A stretch of 12,453 bases of DNA from Treponema sp. Its GTDB lineage: Bacteria; Spirochaetota; Spirochaetia; Treponematales; Treponemataceae. The notes beneath the pieces are model-generated. The model had not been told where the DNA came from and ran no database searches. It was given only the letters and a program-made list of their open reading frames with translations. Position numbers and translations under genes: made by a program. This document shows positions 1 through 6,540 of this stretch, piece after piece. Where the stretch lies: assembly GCA_018384055.1 (NCBI GenBank), contig JAHAZL010000051.1:1-12453 (forward strand), read 5' to 3'. Numbering within the stretch: the stretch's first letter is position 1; each line of letters opens with the position of its first letter.

Positions 1-4
1 ATAA

Positions 5-77
5 GCCGCTGTAGCTCAGCTGGTAGAGCGCGTGATTTGTAATCTCGAGGTCCTGGGTCCGAATCCCTGCGGCGGCT
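5..77 (+). tRNA. tRNA-Thr (anticodon UGU)
   Basis: This is a 73-nt cloverleaf that decodes ACA threonine codons. The 7-bp acceptor stem pairs 5-11 with 70-76 and includes one U-G wobble. The D arm is GCTC/GAGC, and the anticodon TGT lies at 38-40 in the loop TTTGTAA. The discriminator base is T77, and no CCA is encoded after it. Three things are odd. The anticodon stem (31-35 with 43-47) has a U-U mismatch at 33/45. The T stem (53-57 with 65-69) has a U-U mismatch at 54/68. The T loop reads TCCGAAT, with C where canonical position 55 is almost always U. The fold is otherwise complete, so I call it a gene and not a pseudogene. It lies 18 nt before tRNA-Tyr and is probably co-transcribed with it. 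Confidence 0.93.
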
Positions 78-95
78 TTATCCCAATAGGGGAAT

Positions 96-176
96 GGAGA
101 GTTTCCCGAGTGGTCAAAGGGGGCAGACTGTAAATCTGTTGGTTTTCCTTCGTAGGTCCGAATCCTACACTCTCCA
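96..176 (+). tRNA. tRNA-Tyr (anticodon GUA)
   Basis: This is a class II tRNA with a long variable arm (GG-TTTT-CC core). The acceptor stem GGAGAGT (96-102) pairs perfectly with ACTCTCC (169-175). The anticodon GTA lies at 130-132 in the loop CTGTAAA, and the discriminator is A176. The next bases are CAT, so CCA is not templated. The T stem GTAGG/CCTAC is perfect, but the T loop is TCCGAAT, again with C at canonical position 55. A strong terminator follows within 5 nt. The last 19 nt of the gene (158-176) recur further downstream as part of a 73-bp direct repeat. Confidence 0.96.
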
Positions 177-230
177 CATCAAGTTTCTGTAAACCACAGA
201 AACTTTTTTTTATTTTAAACCAGTGGAGTA
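158..230 (+). repeat. 73-bp direct repeat, copy 1 (tRNA-Tyr 3' end plus terminator)
   Basis: This copy begins inside the T loop of tRNA-Tyr at C158. It covers the last 19 nt of the tRNA, the terminator hairpin, its T tract and a following ATTTTAAACCAGTGGAGTA tail. It matches 295-367 at 72 of 73 positions. The single difference (C194 against T331) lies in the terminator loop. The offset is exactly 137 bp. Confidence 0.95.
181..211 (+). terminator. Rho-independent terminator of the tRNA operon
   Basis: A perfect 9-bp stem pairs 181-189 (AAGTTTCTG) with 197-205 (CAGAAACTT) around a 7-nt loop. An 8-T tract (204-211) follows directly. It starts 4 nt after the tRNA-Tyr discriminator base, so it ends the Thr-Tyr transcript. 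Confidence 0.92.
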
Positions 231-294
231 AAAACATTATTCGGAGCGGAACGAACGCCGAGCAGGTGCGAGGGAGAAGTGAGTGTAGCCGGAC

Positions 295-367
295 CCGAAT
301 CCTACACTCTCCACATCAAGTTTCTGTAAATCACAGAAACTTTTTTTTATTTTAAACCAGTGGAGTA
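295..367 (+). repeat. 73-bp direct repeat, copy 2 (detached tRNA-Tyr 3' end plus terminator)
   Basis: This is the second copy of 158-230, with no complete tRNA in front of it. The 64 bp between the copies (231-294) are GC-richer than their surroundings and contain no gene. Just before this copy, GAGTGTAG (281-288) is the exact reverse complement of CTACACTC (302-309) within it, so a hairpin can form across the junction. The copy could be a slipped-strand duplication or the remnant of an integration that rebuilt the tRNA 3' end. Confidence 0.93.
318..348 (+). terminator. Duplicated copy of the tRNA-Tyr terminator
   Basis: The same 9-bp stem (318-326 with 334-342) and 8-T tract (341-348) recur here as part of repeat copy 2. 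The one-base change lies in the loop, so folding should be unaffected. It would act as a back-up terminator for transcripts that read past the first one. Confidence 0.85.
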
Positions 368-370
368 GGA

Positions 371-480
371 TGACCAATTAGTTCAAAAAGTGTCATTTTC
401 GGGCTTGAATCGAAAATCCATTTAACTGCAATACAAGAGATTGCCGTGTCGAGCACGGGAATGACTCATACTTATTGGAC
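371..480. repeat. Bipartite palindromic REP/MITE-like element
   Basis: Two related units lie in opposite orientation: 391-420 (TCATTTTCGGGCTTGAATCG core) and 438-465. The reverse complement of the second begins AGTCATTCCCGTGCTCGACA. They share the pattern gTCATT..CG.GCT.GA..CG..AATC. Each unit is itself an imperfect palindrome, and a 17-bp spacer separates them. The outer flanks are also nearly inverted (TGACCAAT at 371-378, ATTGGACA at 474-481). The core resembles the TCAT-GGGCTTGA-ATCC palindromes that I recall as scattered intergenic repeats in many bacteria. There is no reading frame inside, so any mobility would depend on a transposase elsewhere. Confidence 0.7.
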
Positions 481-487
481 AGCCCCC

Positions 488-505
488 TTTTTTTATTTTA
501 AACCA
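488..505 (+). repeat. Third partial copy of the terminator tail
   Basis: TTTTTTTATTTTAAACCA here repeats the T tract and tail found at 205-222 and 342-359. It directly follows the palindromic element and a run of five C. It may be the end of a third repeat unit whose front part the palindromic element replaced. A chance match is unlikely, although the sequence is simple. Confidence 0.6.
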
Positions 506-549
506 CTAAATTGACCTTTGTTTTTCTCTAAAAATTATTTTTCTTTTCA

Positions 550-578
550 TTTAATTATTCCTTTTCTTGTGGTATAAT
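550..578 (+). promoter_or_regulatory. Sigma-70-type extended -10 promoter for the aminotransferase-glgA pair
   Basis: A perfect -10 box, TATAAT (573-578), is preceded by TGG (570-572), which makes it an extended -10 element. At 17-bp spacing the -35 position reads TTTAAT (550-555), a weak match, as is common with extended -10 promoters. The upstream DNA is rich in A/T tracts (490-560). Transcription would start near 585, leaving a leader of about 27 nt before the ATG at 612. Confidence 0.8.
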
Positions 579-611
579 AGTTTCGATATAAATCAACTAT
601 CGGAGCATATC

Positions 612-1814
612 ATGCCAATTTCAAATAACATAAAAGAAACCATGACCAGCAAGGGTGCAGGTGTAATCCGCAAGATGTTTGAGGAAGGAATCAAACTTAA
701 GGCACAGTACGGAAACGACAAGGTTTTTGACTTCAGCATCGGAAATCCTGATCTTGAACCTCCTGTGGAAGTAAAGGCTTCCATGGAAAAGAATGTGGCT
801 CTCTGCCGCGAAAAGAATTTCCACGGTTATATGCCTAATGCCGGTTTCCAGTTCTGCCGCGATGCCATGGCAGAAAAGACAAGCCTTGAACAGGGGGTTA
901 AGGTTACTGGTGACTGCGTTATCATGTCTGTAGGTGCTGCAAGTGCCCTCAATGCCCTTTTTAAGGCTATCCTCAACGAAGGTGACAATGTAGTTGTTCC
1001 GGCTCCTTATTTTACTGAATACAAGCATTATGTTAAAAACCACGGCGGTGAACTTGTTGAAGTAAAGACAAAGCCTGACTTCAGCCTTGATGTAGAAGCA
1101 ATAAAAGCAGCCCTCAATGAAAAGACAGCTGCCGTTCTCATCAACAGCCCTAATAATCCTACTGGTCGTGTATATACAAAGGCAGAAATTGAAGCCCTTG
1201 CAAAAGTTCTTGAAGAACATGGTGCAAAGTGCGGCAGAAAGCCTTACCTTGTTTGCGATGAACCGTACCGTGCCATCGTTTATGACGGAAAGGAAGTTCC
1301 TGGTGCATTCCCTATCTATGACAGTTCAATTGTCGTAACTTCTTTTGCAAAGAATCTTTCTCTTCCTGGCGAAAGAATCGGTTATATCTGCGTAAATCCT
1401 GCATGTCCAGACAAGGATGAAGTTGTTGCAGCCTGTATTTTTACAACCCGTGTCCTGGGCTATGTAAATGCTCCTGCCTTCTTCCAGCGCGTTGTTGCAG
1501 AAACTTGGAATGCAAAGGTTGACTATAGCCTTTACGAAACAAGGCGCAATATGGTTATGGAAGTTCTTGATGCTGCCGGAATCGAACACATTGTTCCTGA
1601 AGGAGCATTCTACATGTGGTGCAAGGCTCCAGACTGCTTCAATGGCGATGACATGGCATTCTGCGATTACCTTAAGAAATACCTTATCCTTACAGCCCCT
1701 GGAAGCGGTTTCGGTGGAAAGGGATGGGTCAGAATGGCATATTGCGTAAGTGCAGATTCCATCAAGAATTCTAAAGAGGCCTTTGTAAAAGCAATGGCAG
1801 ACCTTAAAAAATAA
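612..1814 (+). CDS. PLP-dependent class I/II aminotransferase (aspartate aminotransferase family)
   Basis: This 400-residue cytoplasmic protein belongs to fold-type I PLP enzymes, which move amino groups between amino acids and 2-oxo acids. The expected landmarks are in order: the N-terminal DFSIGNPDLEPP segment, NNPTG (residues 181-185), the cofactor-contacting Asp216 and Tyr219 in CDEPY, the Schiff-base lysine Lys247 in SFAKNLSLPGERIG, and Arg374 in GWVRMAYC, the likely substrate carboxylate contact. The length is normal. I start at the ATG at 612 because GGAG lies 6 nt upstream and the -10 box at 573-578 would fall inside a longer reading from the TTG at 567. The substrate cannot be read from sequence; Asp/Glu, Ala or aromatic amino acids are all possible. 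It is the first gene of a two-gene operon with glgA, with no obvious metabolic tie to it. Confidence 0.93.
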   Translation: MPISNNIKETMTSKGAGVIRKMFEEGIKLKAQYGNDKVFDFSIGNPDLEPPVEVKASMEKNVALCREKNFHGYMPNAGFQFCRDAMAEKTSLEQGVKVTGDCVIMSVGAASALNALFKAILNEGDNVVVPAPYFTEYKHYVKNHGGELVEVKTKPDFSLDVEAIKAALNEKTAAVLINSPNNPTGRVYTKAEIEALAKVLEEHGAKCGRKPYLVCDEPYRAIVYDGKEVPGAFPIYDSSIVVTSFAKNLSLPGERIGYICVNPACPDKDEVVAACIFTTRVLGYVNAPAFFQRVVAETWNAKVDYSLYETRRNMVMEVLDAAGIEHIVPEGAFYMWCKAPDCFNGDDMAFCDYLKKYLILTAPGSGFGGKGWVRMAYCVSADSIKNSKEAFVKAMADLKK

Positions 1815-1835
1815 AACTTTAGGAAGGAGCTATTT

Positions 1836-3305
1836 ATGAAAATTTTAATGGTAACAGCTGAAACAGTACCTTTTGCAAAGACAGGTGGCCTTGCCGACAT
1901 GGTAAGTGCTCTTGCCATTCAGCTTACAAAAATGGGGCATGATGTAAAAATCGTAATGCCTCGTTACTATAAAATCGACAGAAGCAAGTTGACTTTGCTT
2001 GAAGGCCCTATGGCCATTGCAGCAGGCCAGAGTGAAACATGGTCTGCTGTTTACACAACAACAATGCCTGGCTGTGACAAGCTTTCCGTATATTTTATTG
2101 ACCACGAGCAGTGTTTTGGTCGCGATGGTATTTATGGTGTTCCTTCTGAAACAGACTTCCACGACAATCCATATCGCTTTGCCGTCCTGAATCACGGTGC
2201 ATTCCAGCTTTGCCGAAAATTGAACTGGTATCCTGATGTAATCCACTGCCATGACTGGTCAGCATGTCTTGCACCTGCAATCCTAAAGCATGTATGCCGA
2301 TACTGCGGATTTGAAAAGACTGCTTCAGTCCTTACGATCCACAATCAGGGATATCAGGGACAGTACTCCAAGGAATCCTTTACATCCCTTGGTATTGACT
2401 GGGGTCTTTATTATGGAGCTGGGTTTGAACACAACGGAGGCATAAATTTCCTTCAGGCTGGCGTTACAACAGCAGACATGATTACAACCGTTTCCCCAAC
2501 TTATGCAAAGGAAATTCAGACTCCAGAAGGTGGATTCGGAATGGATGGACTTTTGCGTGTTCGCAGTGAAGTAGTCCGCGGAATCCTCAATGGAGCAGAC
2601 CTTAAGGAATGGAGTCCAGAAGTAGACAAGAAGATTCCCGCAAAATATTCCGCAAAGGATATGAAAGGTAAGGCTGTATGTAAGGAAGAACTCCAGAAGA
2701 AGATGGGGCTTGAAATCAACCCGGACATTCCTGTAATCGGTATTGTAACCCGTCTTGCAGATCAGAAGGGTATTGCAGAAATTTTTGCACCATCTTATGG
2801 TTCAATCTATCAGATCTGCAATGACATGAAAGTTCAGGTTGTAGTTCTTGGTAGCGGCGAAGCCTGGTGCGAAAACGAAATCCGCAACCTTCAGTCAAAG
2901 CTTCCTAATTTCCGTGCTTACATTGGCTATGACGATGCATTGAGCCACCTTATTGAAGCAGGTTCTGACTTCTTCCTTATGCCTTCCAAGTATGAGCCAT
3001 GTGGTCTCAATCAGATCTATTCCATGCTTTACGGAACACTTCCTATTGTTCGTAAGACTGGTGGACTTGCAGATACAGTTGACAATTACAATCAGGAAAC
3101 CGGTGAAGGAACAGGATTTGTATTTGAACATCTTACACCTCGTGCAATCTACGACACTGTGGGATGGGCAGTATGGGCCTACTACAACAAGAAAGACCAC
3201 ATTAAGAAAATGCAGCAGACTGGCATGAAGAAAACCTTCGGCTGGGATGAAGCTGCAAAAAAGTACATTGAAATCTACAACGAGGCAATCTTCCGCGGTT
3301 GCTGA
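1836..3305 (+). CDS. glgA: Glycogen synthase (ADP-glucose, GT5 family)
   Basis: This 489-residue enzyme adds glucose from ADP-glucose to the growing alpha-1,4-glucan of glycogen in the cytoplasm. It has the two-Rossmann GT-B form. The N-terminal half opens with KTGGLADMVSAL (Lys15 in the nucleotide-sugar loop). The C-terminal half carries VTRLADQKG (Arg306, Lys311), KYEPCGLNQ with the conserved Glu387, and RKTGGLADTV, matching the catalytic residues of E. coli GlgA. The length is typical of the bacterial family. An AGGAAGGAG ribosome site lies 6 nt before the ATG. The gap to the aminotransferase is 21 bp with no promoter seen, so the two are probably co-transcribed. No other glycogen gene (glgB, glgC, glgP) is in the window. 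Confidence 0.97.
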   Translation: MKILMVTAETVPFAKTGGLADMVSALAIQLTKMGHDVKIVMPRYYKIDRSKLTLLEGPMAIAAGQSETWSAVYTTTMPGCDKLSVYFIDHEQCFGRDGIYGVPSETDFHDNPYRFAVLNHGAFQLCRKLNWYPDVIHCHDWSACLAPAILKHVCRYCGFEKTASVLTIHNQGYQGQYSKESFTSLGIDWGLYYGAGFEHNGGINFLQAGVTTADMITTVSPTYAKEIQTPEGGFGMDGLLRVRSEVVRGILNGADLKEWSPEVDKKIPAKYSAKDMKGKAVCKEELQKKMGLEINPDIPVIGIVTRLADQKGIAEIFAPSYGSIYQICNDMKVQVVVLGSGEAWCENEIRNLQSKLPNFRAYIGYDDALSHLIEAGSDFFLMPSKYEPCGLNQIYSMLYGTLPIVRKTGGLADTVDNYNQETGEGTGFVFEHLTPRAIYDTVGWAVWAYYNKKDHIKKMQQTGMKKTFGWDEAAKKYIEIYNEAIFRGC

Positions 3306-3317
3306 TATCTAAAAATG

Positions 3318-3353
3318 AAAAAGACTGGCTCCTTCAAAAGCTGGGAGTCAGTC
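3318..3353 (-). terminator. Terminator of the long minus-strand operon
   Basis: A 10-bp stem pairs 3323-3332 with 3344-3353 around an 11-nt loop and includes one G-T wobble. Read on the minus strand it is followed by TTTTT (complement of 3318-3322), then CATTTTT. It lies about 80 nt past the stop of the beta-propeller gene. On the plus strand the hairpin is followed by CTTAAAA, so it would be a poor terminator for glgA. Confidence 0.65.
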
Positions 3354-3387
3354 CTTAAAATCAGCCTGGTATAAGTGTCCGGTAACT

Positions 3388-3416
3388 AAGGGCTACCTAT
3401 AAAAAGGCCTTTTTTA
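3388..3416 (+). terminator. Likely terminator for the aminotransferase-glgA transcript
   Basis: AAGGGC (3388-3393) can pair with GCCTTT (3407-3412) around a 13-nt loop, followed by further T. The inner block AAAAAGGCCTTTTT is a perfect palindrome, so a smaller bidirectional hairpin is also possible. The stem is short and partly wobble-paired, so this call is tentative. It lies between the convergent glgA and beta-propeller genes. Confidence 0.4.
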
Positions 3417-3436
3417 TTCTTATAGATTTTATTCAA

Positions 3437-5398
3437 TCAGTTTACAAGGTCAAACCATTCGCCGTCAGTTGTAAGAACCCAGTCAGCTATGAGGACCTGA
3501 GAACCTGCATTGTACCAGGAAATGCTTCCGTTGCGGTTAAGAATGGCAACCTTGTTTCCTGCAGCAGCTGCCTTGATTGGCATTGAGGCAGAACGCTTAT
3601 AAACTGTTGTCTTTCTTGTTCCTGTGTTGCAGGCCCTTACTGTATTCTTTCCGATGTTTGTGAAGATAAGAGGCAACTTAATTGAAGTAAAGGCAGTGCT
3701 GTCTTCTGCAGAAAGGCTGAAAAGTGAACTCTGCACATTGTTTCGCGGATTGTATGAAAATACTTCAGTTCTTACTCCGTTTGCAGAATTGATTCTGATT
3801 CCGTAGAGGTTGGAATTTTCGTTGCCATAATCAAAACTAAGGGAGAAGGCAACATCACCGTTGAACTTTAGTGGAACTGTTTCGCCTGTCTGAAGGTTTA
3901 CATTAATGAGAGCACTGTCTCCACGACCTGTTCCTGTTTTTGCAACATAAAGTGTATTTTCATCGATCAGAACTGCATCCTGGACTGAAGTTCCGGTGTA
4001 TACCTCGTTGTTTGAACCGTCCTCAAAATTGTAGATGTATACGGAATTAGTTCCAGAAACATAGATGATTCTGTTTCCGGCGACCCTAAGGGCTCTTATC
4101 TGATTAGATGGATTAAAGAGGGATTCCAGGTTTTCACTTCCGTCAAGTGACATGGTCTGAACTGTTTTTGCAGTGTTCCTTGACCACAAGATGATTCTGC
4201 CGTTGGATTTTATGAGGTTATTGTGGCTTGGGTTGCTTCCGATCCTGCTCATGACTCTTGAATCGAAAGATGTTTTATAAATACTGTTGTTTGTAAGGAA
4301 GTAGAATTCATTGTCGCTGGCATCAATGTCATAAATCTTTTGGTACATGTTTTCTGTAATTGCAAAGAGACTGTAAAGTTCGGATTCCGGAATGTCAGTC
4401 ATTGTATAGATGTTGCCAGATTGTGTTCCAAGCATGATTGAGCCTGCATTTTTTGAAGCACAGGTAAAGGCATCACGGCTTTTAAGGCCTGTAAAATTCT
4501 TTACAATTAGTGGAGAAGGAACATTAAACCCTGTAAGGAGTTTCTTAAGGTTTTCTGCATTTATAAGGCGGAGGGACCAGGTTCTTCCTGATTCCGAGGT
4601 AAAGTAAAGTCCCTGCTTGTCTCCCTGATCATATTCCGATGCAAAAATAAGTCCATTGTTTGCAGGATATGTTGAAAGGGTTTTACCGTCAGCAGCATCA
4701 ATGATATATACCATATTGTCCTTGATTCCTGCAAAAAGCCTGTTGTTGAGTTTTCCGGTTCCAAAAATAATAGGCTGTTCAAGGGCTGGAACTGTTGAAA
4801 ACTTCTTTTCTGCTTTGTGAGTCTGCATGTTGTAATAGATGAGGGCACCTGTCCTAGAATAAAGGACGGCCTTCTTTTCTGATGCCCCTGTTTTTGCCAT
4901 GGATATGATTCCAGGTACATCGTTTATTTTCTTTGCTACATTTCCTGTTCTTGCATTAAGAATATAGCATCCGTTTACTGCATTTGTTCCAACCAATAGA
5001 TAATTCCCTTTTGAAGAGAAGGTAATTGATGCAATTGAATCTGAAAATCTCTTTGAAAATCTCTTCCCAAAAGTCCTTGGGTCGATGACTGTAACACGAT
5101 GAACGGAAATACCGTCTGTTTCATAAACGGCAACATCCCCTGTAGAAGGGTTTCTTGCAACTTTCTGAATCTGTAGGTCAGAAACCTGGTAGTGTTCTCC
5201 CATGCCGTCAGAAGACCACTTTACAAGAAAGCCGTCGCTGCCTGCTGAATAAAAGCTGCTGTCAAAATTTGCTGCAGTTTCAAGAGGCTGTATGAAATTT
5301 ACTTTTCCTTCATGGGATTGTGTTGAAACATAAGCCTGACCAAATGCTGCGGTTCCAATAAATAACATCAAAGTGTATAAAATTCTATTCATTTTCAT
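3437..5398 (-). CDS. Secreted WD40/quinoprotein-like beta-propeller protein, function unknown
   Basis: This is a 653-residue protein with a clear N-terminal signal peptide: basic MKMNR, then hydrophobic ILYTLMLFIGTAAFG, with a likely cut after GQA (residue 22). There is no lipobox cysteine, so it should be soluble in the periplasm or associated with the outer envelope. The rest is a long series of beta-strand repeats ending in turns. One of them, SAGSDGFLVKW (51-61), is a recognisable WD40-type repeat, and the others are too diverged to count by eye. Such propellers usually bind partners and have no catalytic activity. GGAG lies 7 nt before the ATG. The start is 15 bp after rseP and appears to be the last gene of the envelope operon, which suggests an envelope or outer-membrane-assembly role (inference). 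I do not recognise a named family. Confidence 0.85.
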   Translation of the reverse strand: MKMNRILYTLMLFIGTAAFGQAYVSTQSHEGKVNFIQPLETAANFDSSFYSAGSDGFLVKWSSDGMGEHYQVSDLQIQKVARNPSTGDVAVYETDGISVHRVTVIDPRTFGKRFSKRFSDSIASITFSSKGNYLLVGTNAVNGCYILNARTGNVAKKINDVPGIISMAKTGASEKKAVLYSRTGALIYYNMQTHKAEKKFSTVPALEQPIIFGTGKLNNRLFAGIKDNMVYIIDAADGKTLSTYPANNGLIFASEYDQGDKQGLYFTSESGRTWSLRLINAENLKKLLTGFNVPSPLIVKNFTGLKSRDAFTCASKNAGSIMLGTQSGNIYTMTDIPESELYSLFAITENMYQKIYDIDASDNEFYFLTNNSIYKTSFDSRVMSRIGSNPSHNNLIKSNGRIILWSRNTAKTVQTMSLDGSENLESLFNPSNQIRALRVAGNRIIYVSGTNSVYIYNFEDGSNNEVYTGTSVQDAVLIDENTLYVAKTGTGRGDSALINVNLQTGETVPLKFNGDVAFSLSFDYGNENSNLYGIRINSANGVRTEVFSYNPRNNVQSSLFSLSAEDSTAFTSIKLPLIFTNIGKNTVRACNTGTRKTTVYKRSASMPIKAAAAGNKVAILNRNGSISWYNAGSQVLIADWVLTTDGEWFDLVN

Positions 5399-5413
5399 AA
5401 TGCTTCTCCGTTT

Positions 5414-6526
5414 TCACTTTTTTATGAAGTACATGAAATCTCCAAAAAGAGCGAATACCATCAATGCTGCTATTATAGCAATTCCTGCCAATTGGATATA
5501 GTACAGGACTTTTGGCGAAAGTTTTTTTCCAGAAACCCATTCAATGAAGGCAAAAAGAATTAATCCCCCGTCAAGAATGGGAACAGGAAGGAGGTTTGTC
5601 ATGAAAAGGGAAATGGAAATTATTGCAAGGAATTCTAGGGTACTTACAATACCTGCCCTAAAACCTGCCTTGAAACCGTTTTGTATTGTGTCTCCAAGCA
5701 TGGAGGTTATCCTTGCAGGACCCGAAACTGCATTCTGGACGTTTACACCTTTGAACAGTATCCTGACACTTTTTATGGTCATGGTTATGACTTTTATGGA
5801 TTCCGCAAAACCTTCTTTTACAGAACCTGTAAAATTCTTTCCTTTTCGCTCTTTCTGAACGATTGATGAACTGTCCGAGACAATGCCCATTTTACCGCTT
5901 CCTGTTTCTTTATCAAGATCTGTATGGACGATAAACTCAAGTGGTGTTCCATTACGGTCAACTGAAACCAAAATATCTTCATCAGGCCTTGATGCAACGT
6001 AGGATGCTATTTCGGAAAAATCTTCAACCGATGTTCCGTTCATGGAAAGGATGGTGTCCCCGGTTTTCATACCAGCTTCATGTGCTGCCGAATGAAGTTC
6101 AGGATAGATTTCATCTGCCATGGAAACTTTATTTCCTGCGGTGTAATAAATGTATCCGATGCCTGCAATAAGTGAAAGAAAAATAAAACCAAGGAAGAAG
6201 TTGAAAAAAGGACCTGCAAAAGCAATGAAAAGTCTTTTCAAAGGATGAACTCCGTAAAAAGAATCCTTGCTTGCTTCAATTGCCGCAAGGTTTTCTTCAA
6301 GGGCTTTTTTGAAATCAGATTCACCTTTCATGGCACAGTATCCGCCAAGTGGAATGAGGGATAATCGGTAATCCGTGCCTTTGTAAGAATGATGAAGAAT
6401 GACAGGCCCCATTCCAACGGAGAATGCTTCAACTTTAACACCGGAAATTCTTGCAGCAATGAAATGTCCAAGTTCATGGAAAAAAACAAGAATGCCGAGT
6501 CCCAAAATTCCGAGTACAAAAGTCAA
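5414..6526 (-). CDS. rseP: Site-2 intramembrane metalloprotease, RseP family (M50)
   Basis: This is a 370-residue inner-membrane zinc protease that cuts membrane proteins within the bilayer, such as anti-sigma factors or leftover signal peptides. The zinc motif HELGH (17-21) lies in the first membrane helix. A further helix at about 100-125 is followed by a single periplasmic PDZ domain (about 135-205, with GMKTGDTILSMNG). The third zinc-site region NLLPVPILDGG (311-321, Asp319) is near the C terminus, followed by a last helix (about 344-365). E. coli RseP is about 450 residues with two PDZ domains; this one has one. The start codon is TTG, supported by AGGAG 7 nt upstream and by the motif position. 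The gene begins 14 bp after dxr. Which sigma/anti-sigma pair it serves is not visible here. Confidence 0.95.
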   Translation of the reverse strand: MTFVLGILGLGILVFFHELGHFIAARISGVKVEAFSVGMGPVILHHSYKGTDYRLSLIPLGGYCAMKGESDFKKALEENLAAIEASKDSFYGVHPLKRLFIAFAGPFFNFFLGFIFLSLIAGIGYIYYTAGNKVSMADEIYPELHSAAHEAGMKTGDTILSMNGTSVEDFSEIASYVASRPDEDILVSVDRNGTPLEFIVHTDLDKETGSGKMGIVSDSSSIVQKERKGKNFTGSVKEGFAESIKVITMTIKSVRILFKGVNVQNAVSGPARITSMLGDTIQNGFKAGFRAGIVSTLEFLAIISISLFMTNLLPVPILDGGLILFAFIEWVSGKKLSPKVLYYIQLAGIAIIAALMVFALFGDFMYFIKK

Positions 6527-6540
6527 TTTCTGTCTCCTGC

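Noticed and set aside
371..487. The palindromic element read as a giant rho-independent terminator ending in the T tract at 488
   Set aside because: Five C and several unpaired bases separate the inverted ends from the T tract. The internal two-unit structure fits a REP-type repeat better, though some terminator activity cannot be excluded.
511..540. TTGACC at 511-516 as a -35 box
   Set aside because: No acceptable -10 box lies 16-18 bp downstream, and it is about 56 bp from the good TATAAT, too far to pair with it.
567..611. Upstream TTG start for the aminotransferase, adding 15 residues
   Set aside because: The -10 box TATAAT (573-578) would lie inside the extension, there is no ribosome site before it, and the ATG at 612 has GGAG at good spacing.
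621..1220. Open minus-strand frame of 199 codons opposite the aminotransferase
   Set aside because: It lies wholly antisense to a clear enzyme gene, has no ribosome site or recognisable motif, and is a by-product of the codon pattern of the real gene.
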